DNA of 64,000 nt from contig CAXBCF010000015.1 in assembly GCA_963973975.1 (NCBI GenBank), forward strand, positions 5,854-69,853. Direction: 5' to 3'. This document shows, in pieces, positions 7,899-16,056 of the stretch. The stretch comes from UBA1494_A sp963973975. GTDB lineage: Bacteria > Bacteroidota > Bacteroidia > Flavobacteriales_E > Vicingaceae. A program made the translations under genes and the position numbers. Under the pieces are notes generated by a model. The model was not told where the DNA came from and did no database searches. It saw only the letters and a list, made by a program, of their open reading frames with translations. Position 1 is the first letter of the stretch. The number at the start of each line of letters is the position of its first letter.

Positions 7899-10787
7899 TT
7901 ATTCTTTTTCAATTTTAGTTGAAAATCTGAGCTTTAAAATTGCCTTATATGTTAAGGCTTCAAATGCCATATCACTCTTTTCATATAAACGATTACAGCT
8001 AACATGAATAAAGTTTGAAATAAAAGATTCGGAAAGCATTGAAAAATCTACTAGACTATGTCTCTTTCTAATCATTAATGTACGATTGGTCAGTATTTTC
8101 TGAATTTTAGTAAATAAATCTGATTTTTGAAATTCTTTAAATGATATATTATTAAGAATAGAACTATCAATCTTCATCTCATATTGATTGAATGTCATCC
8201 AGAATCCATCAACTAAAGATTTAACAAAGGGGTTAATAGTTTTATCTTTAATTTCAAATAATAAAAGATACTCCAAGATACTATATGTACCATAGATAAG
8301 ACATAATTGATCTGATGGATTATCTCCTAGAAAATTTAATGTACATTTACTATCAATACAAAATAAATCAATGGTAGTTTCTTGACTTATTGAAGTATAT
8401 TTATTCAACTCGGGTACATAAGGTTCTATGTTAATTTTTGAATATTCTAGATTCAGAAATCTGTTTGTGATGTACTTACTAATTTTTTCTAAATCAAGTT
8501 TTGAGCTTGAAAATACCCTTAATCTTATATGAGAATTTGGATCATTATAACGTATATAAAAAAACTTTGTTTTAGGATATTGGTTTACGAATTGCCTAAT
8601 ATCATCTAAAACTCCATTAGTTAATGATTCAGATATATAAATCTTAAAATAAGTATTAAATTTAGTATTGAAATTACTGGATATTTTAGAAGTAAGTTTA
8701 TCCGTCGATATATGGGTATAATTGTTTCCTATTTGGCCACCGCAATACTTTTCAGTTTTTAATGAAACAATAAATTCCGAAGAAATTGACTTACAATTGC
8801 TATTATAACTAAAACTTTTAAAATCATCTTCAAATGTTTCAATAATTTTAACAGATTTTAATTTCACTAAGCTTGAGATAAAAACTCTAAGAGAAATATC
8901 TGACTCAGTATTAATCAACAGCTCTTGATCACCTGATACTAACCTAAAAACTTTTGGAACTTCTTTTTCTAATAAATATGTTCGAATATTTTTAATAGTA
9001 ATCGTAAAATCTAAGCGTCTCATTTGGATAAACCAGGTAGCAGGTGACAGGATATATTTCCCAAATTCTATCCTCGGTAAGTATGAATAAAATTGTTCAA
9101 TACCATAAGTTTCAAAAGAAAGATTAAAAGGAAAAAATTGATTAGCATAATCACATAAAAAGGAATATTCAGGTAATGTATTCTCAGCTTGATAGTTATG
9201 CATAGTTGTAACAAGTGGCATTAATGGCTTTTTTAGTTTTTTTGAAATTATAAACATTTGACTATTTTCAATTGATAAAAACAGATCAGAAGCAACTAAA
9301 GAGTTTTTAGACAACCCTAAGTTATCATATATGGATATATTTCTTTCTCTGATTAATGGGCGTCGACAAACATTATAGGAAAATGAGTCAATTACATTAA
9401 AAATGTCTAAAACCTCAAATTTATCAAGCTTTTTACATTCATATTCGTGGAGTTCTTTTGCAAGATCATATATTGTATTGCTATAAGTAAACCTTCCTAG
9501 CATTGAAATAGCAGAAGGACCCGATAGGCCTTTAATTCTTATTTTTTCATAATTCCCAAAAATATCGATATGTAGTGACATAGTTGGTGATAGTACAGGT
9601 TTTACATTACCAACCAAATTTTCTATGTCCTTTTTACTAATTGAAACACTTCTTTTATTCTGTCCTTTAAGAATTAGACTTATTAGAAAGCTACCTACTT
9701 TTTGATTTATGTCTAAAAATAATGATGGAGTACCTTTTTCTTTAAATAAGTTATCGTATAATTTCTCTTTCATGTCAAGATACTTTAATCCCGATAATGG
9801 ATTAAGAATTTTATTTAACGGTAGTGTTTGTCCACCATAATTTTCTTCATACTTTCTTATAAAATTATTCATAGGGGATTTCATAGCTTTAGTGCTGATA
9901 TAATATAATAGCCTTAAAATATATTTAAAGTCACTATTAATAACTTTATTCCTATTCAACTCCCCCTTAGGTCTTTCCTCAAAAGAAATTAAATTATAAT
10001 TATGAAGTTCACCACTAGAGTTAATCTGTTCTAATTCATTTTGTGTTACCTTAAATGTTTTATCTGGATTTTTTCTAACTTCTTCTATTATCAAAGACTT
10101 AGAATGAAGATTATCTTTAATCAAAAGTTTTGAGTAGCTAGAAGGTATCTCGTTTTTAAGTAATATCCCATAATGTAACAAAAAGTTAATATAGGAGTCT
10201 TCAAATAAGTTTTTATTAATTGTTCTTTGACTACTTGAATTACAATCCGATATATAATCAATTACCTCATTTAACTCACTATTTAACTTATTTCGATTGA
10301 TATATACGTATTGAAAGGTCAAATCATGTTGATAGAAAGGAATTGAACTAATTATAAAGTTCTTATAAATAGTTACTAATGGATTAATAACAATTTCTTT
10401 TTGCGTTTGGTTTTGTAATAGCTTTATTGATTTTTTACCATTTAAATGAATAATGTAGCTTCTCTTGTCTGTAAACTTCAGAAATTGATTATTGTTGTTG
10501 ATGTTAATACTTGTAGTTGATACACTTGCAAAAAGTCCAAATGGAGTTGATCGAGAAGCAGCCCTAAGTAAATACTTATGAGCTGCATCAATTGTATTAC
10601 CTTCTAATATTTCATTATAGACATTATGGCTTGCATTTGCAATACCTAATAATAAGTCATTATTTTCAGTATAGTAGTTTAATACATTTTTTTCTGATAA
10701 TTCAGTTATATCTTCATATGAAAGAATAGGTCTTCTAACAATTACTGTTTCAGCAATCTCAAAATCTAAGAAACTTTTTTTAATCAT
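7899..10787 (-). CDS. lanB: Class I lanthipeptide dehydratase, full length (LanB)
   Basis: Would dehydrate Ser and Thr of the precursor to Dha and Dhb by glutamylation from Glu-tRNA followed by elimination, as shown for NisB. At 962 residues it carries both parts of a class I enzyme. The N-terminal glutamylation domain is marked by LLRAASRSTPFGLFASVS at about residues 73-90. The C-terminal SpaB_C elimination domain is marked by FFYIRYNDPNSHIRLR at about residues 740-755. It is therefore not a split dehydratase. Its start overlaps the end of lanC by 8 bases, suggesting translational coupling. The gene is strongly AT-biased, consistent with transfer. Confidence 0.93.
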   Translation of the reverse strand: MIKKSFLDFEIAETVIVRRPILSYEDITELSEKNVLNYYTENNDLLLGIANASHNVYNEILEGNTIDAAHKYLLRAASRSTPFGLFASVSTTSININNNNQFLKFTDKRSYIIHLNGKKSIKLLQNQTQKEIVINPLVTIYKNFIISSIPFYQHDLTFQYVYINRNKLNSELNEVIDYISDCNSSSQRTINKNLFEDSYINFLLHYGILLKNEIPSSYSKLLIKDNLHSKSLIIEEVRKNPDKTFKVTQNELEQINSSGELHNYNLISFEERPKGELNRNKVINSDFKYILRLLYYISTKAMKSPMNNFIRKYEENYGGQTLPLNKILNPLSGLKYLDMKEKLYDNLFKEKGTPSLFLDINQKVGSFLISLILKGQNKRSVSISKKDIENLVGNVKPVLSPTMSLHIDIFGNYEKIRIKGLSGPSAISMLGRFTYSNTIYDLAKELHEYECKKLDKFEVLDIFNVIDSFSYNVCRRPLIRERNISIYDNLGLSKNSLVASDLFLSIENSQMFIISKKLKKPLMPLVTTMHNYQAENTLPEYSFLCDYANQFFPFNLSFETYGIEQFYSYLPRIEFGKYILSPATWFIQMRRLDFTITIKNIRTYLLEKEVPKVFRLVSGDQELLINTESDISLRVFISSLVKLKSVKIIETFEDDFKSFSYNSNCKSISSEFIVSLKTEKYCGGQIGNNYTHISTDKLTSKISSNFNTKFNTYFKIYISESLTNGVLDDIRQFVNQYPKTKFFYIRYNDPNSHIRLRVFSSSKLDLEKISKYITNRFLNLEYSKINIEPYVPELNKYTSISQETTIDLFCIDSKCTLNFLGDNPSDQLCLIYGTYSILEYLLLFEIKDKTINPFVKSLVDGFWMTFNQYEMKIDSSILNNISFKEFQKSDLFTKIQKILTNRTLMIRKRHSLVDFSMLSESFISNFIHVSCNRLYEKSDMAFEALTYKAILKLRFSTKIEKE

Positions 10788-12009
10788 AATTAAGTAATGT
10801 ATTTAACACACGTATTGAATTATATGATTTGTTCCCCATAAATGCAGAAAGCGTTAACAGAGTTCCACTACCACCAAATAATAAATCATCCGAACATTCA
10901 AAAGTTAATTTGTTTCGCCAATTCATAGAAAGCACATGGTTGTTTGCTAATTCTATTGATGAAATAAGATTTTCGAACCATTTTTCCGCGATTTTCGAAA
11001 TAACTTTTACTTGACTTAACTTATTTATTTTTAAGTAACTATATGCAATTGAGGATATTCCATGACATATTGAATGATCTGGGATTTCAATGTTTGAATC
11101 ATGTCTGTTAATATTATATTCTAATGCTTTTTTTATTATATCTTTATTTAGACTTGCTAGTTCATATTTTTCATGTAATAAATAGAATAATATTATTATT
11201 GGTAGATCACCCATACACCAAGCTTGCCTTTCTGTCCAAATTAATTTATCTTTTATCAAATTAATAGGTATGCAAGAGTGTTGAAGATTGAATTTCATAT
11301 GCTTGTATAGAAAACCTACCAATTTATCAATAGTATTCTTCTGACTTATATTAGACCAATTATCATAATCTAAATAAAACTTTACTATTGATGGAACACC
11401 ATGAGCATAGGTTAGATTAACCTGATTTATTAAATCCCTTTCTTCAGTGGAAGAATAATCTTTTATAAAATAATTATTGTATTCATCATACTCTAGTAAA
11501 GAATCAAGCAAGATTTTTATTTTTCGTATATCTTCCTCACGCTGTGTTAAAAGTACTTGATGTTTAAACAATATTCTCGCATAACCTAAGAGTCCATTCA
11601 TATAGTCGTAATGGGATGGTGAAATATAATTAGGAACAATCATATCCAATCTAATAATTGCTTTATAGAGTAATCTATCTATCTGGGATTTACTATATGA
11701 AGTAACAGAATTTTCTCTAAATTCGTTCAATGCCCATAAAACTCCACTAATACCTGAAACCATAGATATATCAAATGTATTTTCTATAAAATAGGCTAAT
11801 TGCTTGTACTTTAAACTTATTAGATTATCAAAATCAATGCACTTTCTATCTATAATTTCGTCTCTTACCATTGCAGATATAGCTAAAGCCCTACCAACCC
11901 ATCCGTTACAAATAGAGCAATCATAATCATTAGTAAAACTATCTATGTTGTTACGAAAAATAAATTCATTAAAGATAGAAGTTACTCTAATATCATTTTC
12001 CCAGTTCAT
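10780..12009 (-). CDS. lanC: Lanthionine synthetase C-like cyclase (LanC)
   Basis: Zinc enzyme that adds cysteine thiols onto dehydrated residues to close lanthionine rings. The 409 residues fit LanC. The alpha-toroid Gly motifs recur (GWVGRAL, SGISGVLWAL, NGLLGYA, HGVPSIV, HGISSIA, FGGSGTLL). The catalytic and zinc residues corresponding to NisC His212, Cys284 and Cys330-His331 are present as H203 (AHGV), C265 (WCMGD) and C315-H316 (CHG), so the enzyme should be active. It overlaps the S41 peptidase gene upstream by 17 bases and lanB downstream by 8, forming a tightly coupled biosynthetic block. Confidence 0.93.
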   Translation of the reverse strand: MNWENDIRVTSIFNEFIFRNNIDSFTNDYDCSICNGWVGRALAISAMVRDEIIDRKCIDFDNLISLKYKQLAYFIENTFDISMVSGISGVLWALNEFRENSVTSYSKSQIDRLLYKAIIRLDMIVPNYISPSHYDYMNGLLGYARILFKHQVLLTQREEDIRKIKILLDSLLEYDEYNNYFIKDYSSTEERDLINQVNLTYAHGVPSIVKFYLDYDNWSNISQKNTIDKLVGFLYKHMKFNLQHSCIPINLIKDKLIWTERQAWCMGDLPIIILFYLLHEKYELASLNKDIIKKALEYNINRHDSNIEIPDHSICHGISSIAYSYLKINKLSQVKVISKIAEKWFENLISSIELANNHVLSMNWRNKLTFECSDDLLFGGSGTLLTLSAFMGNKSYNSIRVLNTLLNYD

Positions 12010-13396
12010 ACAAAATTGTTTCTAGTTCCTGAGAAGTAATATAGCCAGTTGGTAGACTTAATTTTAGAAAAACTTGAGGGCATACTTTCCTAAATGAAGC
12101 ATTAGAATATGCTTCTTTTTTGTACCAGTATGCTGTATATTTTAATGCAAAAGCATCATTAATTCTTGCTTCACGTGACTCACCCATTGCACCTGCTGTG
12201 CATTCTCCCATTACAACTGAGTTATCAAGTGAATATAATTTACTCGCAAAGATTTCAGACAAGCTATATGTATTTTTATTAATTAAGACTGCTATCATTT
12301 TTAGCTTTTGTTTTTTAATAATATTTAACACCCTGTAGCCAATAATTGGATCTTCAGGGTAGCCTCTTAAATCAACAATAACAGATGTAACCCTTTTTTT
12401 AGAAAGTTTTTTTATCTCTTTACGAGACCTTTTCTTAATGCTTTGAATATCAACATATAGTACAGTGTCATATAATATGTATACTCCTTTTCGTTCATTA
12501 AAATTAGAGATGTCTTTATTTATCAGCTTATTATTATCAATCATACTAGCTATAAAGTGGTCTGTGAGGAATTCGGTCTTTGAAATATTTAATAATGTAT
12601 CAAGTGTATTAATTAGATTACTCTGTAATTGTAAAGTATCTACTTTACTCATATCATTCACCAGTGGAGATAGAGAGCTTACATATACCAACTTGTTATT
12701 AACGAATTTAACACTATTCATTTCATTTCTAAAGTTTAAACTATAAAATTGGTATGTAAATCTAGAAAAAAGACTCAAATGTGCGTCTTTATAATTATTT
12801 AAAACTTTGGCGATAATTTTATGAAAATCAAATGAACTTAGCGAGTCAAATTCTTTTTTCAAATAATACTTTTTTTCAGCATAATAACCAATTAAGCACC
12901 CTAATAATTGCTGAATTTCTATTCTTAATATAAAATAATATTCCCCATTTTCAAGGTTTCTAGAGAAAGAGTATTTTCGAATTTTTTCTAATAACTTATA
13001 ATCAGCTGCTTTTTTAATAGTTTCAAAATCATAATATATTGAATCATATATGTATCTCTCATACATATCTTTCGAAATGTAATTTAAATTATCAGATTTT
13101 AGCAACTTGCAAATTGAAAAGTTATTACCATACTTGGTATTTAACTTAATATTTTGACAGAGAGAATCTTCAATAAATTCATTGTCAAGTAGTTTTTTAA
13201 CAATTTCATCTAAATTGTTATTATCAAAGTCATTATACTTATCTTCAAGAATTAGTTTGAACTTTAAACTTACAAGAAATCTTATTTTTAGAATATTGAT
13301 TTCAGTAGTTTCACAATATACACTAATAGGTGAAAAAAGAATAATTCCTAAAATAAGTGCCAATCTTTTAAAATTATACATAGAAGACACTTTCAT
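11993..13396 (-). CDS. S41-family (tail-specific/tricorn-like) serine peptidase, exported
   Basis: Probable processing protease of the lanthipeptide operon. It has a signal-like N-terminus (hydrophobic residues 11-26), so it should act in the periplasm. An S41 core is visible: DAHLSL around H206 matches the D-x-H motif, VIVDLRGYPED near 340 is the usual strand after the PDZ position, and YSLSEIFASKL places the nucleophile at S378, followed by VVMGECTAGAMG. The Lys of Ctp dyads is absent from that last motif, so a tricorn/IRBP-like Ser-His arrangement is more likely. The start is 6 bases from the precursor stop. The leader-removal role is inferred from position. An immunity or housekeeping protease is the alternative. 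Confidence 0.78.
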   Translation of the reverse strand: MKVSSMYNFKRLALILGIILFSPISVYCETTEINILKIRFLVSLKFKLILEDKYNDFDNNNLDEIVKKLLDNEFIEDSLCQNIKLNTKYGNNFSICKLLKSDNLNYISKDMYERYIYDSIYYDFETIKKAADYKLLEKIRKYSFSRNLENGEYYFILRIEIQQLLGCLIGYYAEKKYYLKKEFDSLSSFDFHKIIAKVLNNYKDAHLSLFSRFTYQFYSLNFRNEMNSVKFVNNKLVYVSSLSPLVNDMSKVDTLQLQSNLINTLDTLLNISKTEFLTDHFIASMIDNNKLINKDISNFNERKGVYILYDTVLYVDIQSIKKRSRKEIKKLSKKRVTSVIVDLRGYPEDPIIGYRVLNIIKKQKLKMIAVLINKNTYSLSEIFASKLYSLDNSVVMGECTAGAMGESREARINDAFALKYTAYWYKKEAYSNASFRKVCPQVFLKLSLPTGYITSQELETILYELGK

Positions 13397-13402
13397 TCCA
13401 TT

Positions 13403-13753
13403 CTAGTAACCATTCCTATATGCTGCTGGTGACGCTATGCCACCAGAACATACAGCTGCGCAAGTGCAATTACTAGTAGTCTGTGTAGATGTTCCATTAC
13501 CACATCTAGTATTCTTACTTGTCTTTTTTGTATGTCTATTTTTTTTAGTATTACCTGCTAAGCCACCTGCAACTGTATGAGGACCTACAACATCATTCGT
13601 AATCTCACCGATGAGTTTAACAGCCGATTGAAACATATCTGAATTATTAAATCCTACTCTAACTCGATTCTCATTTGAATTATAAGCATTCGAAACAGCA
13701 CCTAACTGCTGCTTAAGATTTGCAGGAATAAATTTTGTACTTGGTCTTGACAT
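13403..13753 (-). CDS. lanA: Lanthipeptide precursor with long leader and Cys-rich C-terminus
   Basis: A 116-residue peptide directly upstream of the S41, lanC and lanB genes. The N-terminal 60 residues are cysteine-free and helical in character. VAGG at residues 61-64 could be a double-glycine-like site. A basic stretch, TKKNRHTKKTSK (69-80), leads into the core-like tail with cysteines at 84, 96, 98 and 102. Residues 78-108 hold twelve Ser/Thr (for example GTSTQTTSNCTC), ideal for several thioether rings. No FNLD leader box of classical class I peptides and no GG-Bacteroidales leader is visible; GFNNSD (34-39) is only a loose match. The cleavage site is therefore open. Confidence 0.85.
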   Translation of the reverse strand: MSRPSTKFIPANLKQQLGAVSNAYNSNENRVRVGFNNSDMFQSAVKLIGEITNDVVGPHTVAGGLAGNTKKNRHTKKTSKNTRCGNGTSTQTTSNCTCAAVCSGGIASPAAYRNGY

Positions 13754-13808
13754 GATTTTAATTAATTAATTAATAATATAATATTTTAAAATAAAGTTAA
13801 ATATGTTG

Positions 13809-14579
13809 TTAAAGAGGCTCATATTTCCATGTTATACTAGAAGTAATTATTTGAAAAACATTAGCAACTTGAGTACTGGCTTTAATTAAATAACCAGATG
13901 GAAGTACAAAGTCAAACTGTAAATTACTATGGTATGTAGCTGTAACTTCATCTTGAGTTATACATGGTACTGAAGATTCCCAAAATAATTTAGTATTTAC
14001 CCCATCTGAGAAAAATAATCTAACCATACCATGCCCCGTACTTTCAATTGCTTTTACATCAATACTTGTAATTGAATTTCCATTATTACTACCTTCAAGA
14101 ATTGTAGTTAAAGATCCTGTTCCATCTAAGTTGCTATTGGCCGTTGAAATTGCAGCCATTCCGTTTACTGATTCTTCAATTATTTGATTTTCAGATGTTG
14201 GATATTTCCAGAGATTTCCAATCGCAATAATATTAAATGCTTCATCTTTTTCTGTACTAGCTAAAAGTTTATAACCTTTTTGAAGATAAAAATCAAGATA
14301 AATAACTTGCTGAAATGCTTCCAATACGCTTGTTTGTTCATTTCCCGGAATTGATATCTCTTCAAGTAGTCTTATATTTGATGTCTCATCTTCAATAAAT
14401 AACCTAACCATACCTTGAGTAGTTGTGCCAATTGCTTTGATAATTACTGCAGCAATATTCATGTCAAATGATTCAGAAATAACCTCTGATAACTCACCTG
14501 ACCCGTCAAGATTAGGGTTTGCACTATCCACTGTAACCATTCCAATTACAGCATTCATTTCTGCTAATGTTTTTGCCAT
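13809..14579 (-). CDS. Two-domain virion-like protein, first gene of the lanthipeptide operon
   Basis: A 256-residue protein made of two copies of a domain of about 120 residues (roughly 12-125 and 137-254). Each copy runs NxNLDGxGxL, a GMVRLF strand, a strand ending in a GYxLxAST turn, and LWKYP or ITWKYEP at the end. From memory this domain type occurs in phage structural proteins and in scattered bacterial hypothetical proteins; its function is unknown. There is no signal peptide and only one cysteine, so it is not a lanthipeptide substrate. It lies 55 bases upstream of the precursor, so both are likely on one transcript. It could be a carrier or scaffold, or an unrelated passenger. Confidence 0.65.
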   Translation of the reverse strand: MAKTLAEMNAVIGMVTVDSANPNLDGSGELSEVISESFDMNIAAVIIKAIGTTTQGMVRLFIEDETSNIRLLEEISIPGNEQTSVLEAFQQVIYLDFYLQKGYKLLASTEKDEAFNIIAIGNLWKYPTSENQIIEESVNGMAAISTANSNLDGTGSLTTILEGSNNGNSITSIDVKAIESTGHGMVRLFFSDGVNTKLFWESSVPCITQDEVTATYHSNLQFDFVLPSGYLIKASTQVANVFQIITSSITWKYEPL

Positions 14580-14704
14580 TTTATGTAGTTTTAGTAGTTG
14601 ATAATAATTATTGTCTATAAAATTAAAAAATTATTTTAAAAAATTTAAATTTTATAACTAATAACTAATTAATTTCTCAAGGCACTCTGAACAACTTACT
14701 ATAA

Positions 14705-15212
14705 ATATACGACTTACAAAAAAACAAAAATAGAATCTATACTAAAGTTGTTTTTCTATTACCAACTGAGAAAGAATGGTTGTTAGGTTTTAAAATGGTT
14801 GAAGATTCAGTTAATCTAAGAAACAAAAAATTTAAGATATACAACCAATGAATTCTACAAAAATGAAAGAAACAATGAATTAGATAATAAAGTAAAAGAA
14901 TTTACTGATAATCTAGATAAGAACACGACAGAGCAAGAACTTCTTAAGATTTATGAAAATATTGATGTTCAAAAATTAACTGATAATTTCCAAGCACGAC
15001 CTGTAAATTATCAACTAGAAACCAATACTTCTCCCCTACTCACTATGATAGGAAATGTTAGCGAATGGTTAGCTGAAGATAAAAAAGCCATTGCTTCTAA
15101 CTGGAATGTGAAAGATGATCAGAAAATTAATAACTTAATCCAATCATTTGAGTCAGAACTGCCCTCTCCTTTAATTGGATTTAGAGTAATAATGGAAGTT
15201 TTAGAAAAATAA
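14705..15212 (+). pseudogene. Decayed SUMF1/FGE-sulfatase-domain gene (C-terminal remnant)
   Basis: No intact ORF, but two overlapping plus-strand frames together read like the C-terminal half of a formylglycine-generating-enzyme (SUMF1) domain. The first (about 14705-14851) gives FLLPTEKEWLLGFK, like the family RLPTExEW motif, then hits TGA. The second (14850-15212, 120 codons) contains MIGNVSEWLAED, like GNVxEW, and ends with IGFRVIMEVLEK, like the family GFRxV end. A frameshift near 14850 separates them and no start codon fits. The usual GGSW motif is degraded. It sits back to back with the lanthipeptide operon, at its upstream edge. Confidence 0.7.
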
Positions 15213-15225
15213 TTAAATTCTTAGT

Positions 15226-16056
15226 CTAAACAAACACTTCATCTACTATTTTTTTCACCAAACCCTTCTCTTCCGCCATTTTAAATAAATGTTCTACAGC
15301 ATTTCTGCCCTGAGCACCCAAGTCGATTGAGTAATTATTGACATACAAATCGATGTGCTGCTGCATCACTTTTTCGTCCATTTCTTGTGCATGCGCTTTT
15401 ACATAGTCAGCAGAAGAAGTCCTGTTTGCAAAAGCAAATTCGATGCTTCGCTTTAAAACTTGATCAATTTTTTCTTTCAAATCTTGCGGAAATTTTCTTC
15501 TGGTAACTATGCCTCCCAATGGAATTAAATTACCAGACTGTTTTTCCCAAAACTCACCCAAATCTATCAGTTTTACTAAACCTTTTTCAGCATAGGTAAA
15601 CCGATTTTCATGAATGATTAAGCCGGCATCAACTGCTCCAGAAAGAACTGCATTTTCAACAGCAGAAAATATCATTTCTTCTTTATTAGTAGCTAAGGGA
15701 TAAGCTAAAGACAGTAAAAAATTAGCAGTAGTGAATTTTCCAGGAATCGCAATTCGAGCGGCGTTAATCTCACTTTCAGACATAGGCTGCTTAGCAATGA
15801 GTAAAGGCCCTACTCCACTTCCCAAAGCACTTCCACTGTTCAATAATTGATAGTCTTTCAATAAAAAAGCCATGGCGTGATAGCTCAATTTTGTGATGTC
15901 TAATTCTTGCTCAAATGCTTGGGCGTTTAGCTGTTCTACATCAGCTAATCTTACTTTAAATGCCAAACCTTCAGTGTCAATCTTTTGATGAATCATTGCA
16001 TCAAACATAAAGGTGTCATTCGGACATGGCGAAAAACCTAGCGTTAATTCTTGCAT
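15226..16056 (-). CDS. mqnD: 1,4-dihydroxy-6-naphthoate synthase (futalosine pathway)
   Basis: Cytoplasmic enzyme converting cyclic dehypoxanthine futalosine to 1,4-dihydroxy-6-naphthoate in menaquinone synthesis. The 276 residues and the periplasmic-binding-protein fold match MqnD: GFSPCPNDTFMFDA at residues 7-20, DITKLSYHA near 53-61, GSGVGPLL near 80, and DAGLIIHE near 145. Its ATG overlaps the stop of mqnB by one base (TAATG), so the two are translationally coupled. The other mqn genes are not in the window. Confidence 0.93.
   Translation of the reverse strand: MQELTLGFSPCPNDTFMFDAMIHQKIDTEGLAFKVRLADVEQLNAQAFEQELDITKLSYHAMAFLLKDYQLLNSGSALGSGVGPLLIAKQPMSESEINAARIAIPGKFTTANFLLSLAYPLATNKEEMIFSAVENAVLSGAVDAGLIIHENRFTYAEKGLVKLIDLGEFWEKQSGNLIPLGGIVTRRKFPQDLKEKIDQVLKRSIEFAFANRTSSADYVKAHAQEMDEKVMQQHIDLYVNNYSIDLGAQGRNAVEHLFKMAEEKGLVKKIVDEVFV

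Noticed and set aside
7899..12009. Class II-IV lanthipeptide synthetase or split LanB
   Set aside because: Dehydratase and cyclase are separate proteins, there is no kinase or lyase domain, and LanB carries both N- and C-terminal parts in one chain.
12120..13406. Plus-strand ORFs over the S41 peptidase gene
   Set aside because: Antisense shadows caused by low-complexity AT-rich coding sequence; hydrophobic look but no coherent domain.
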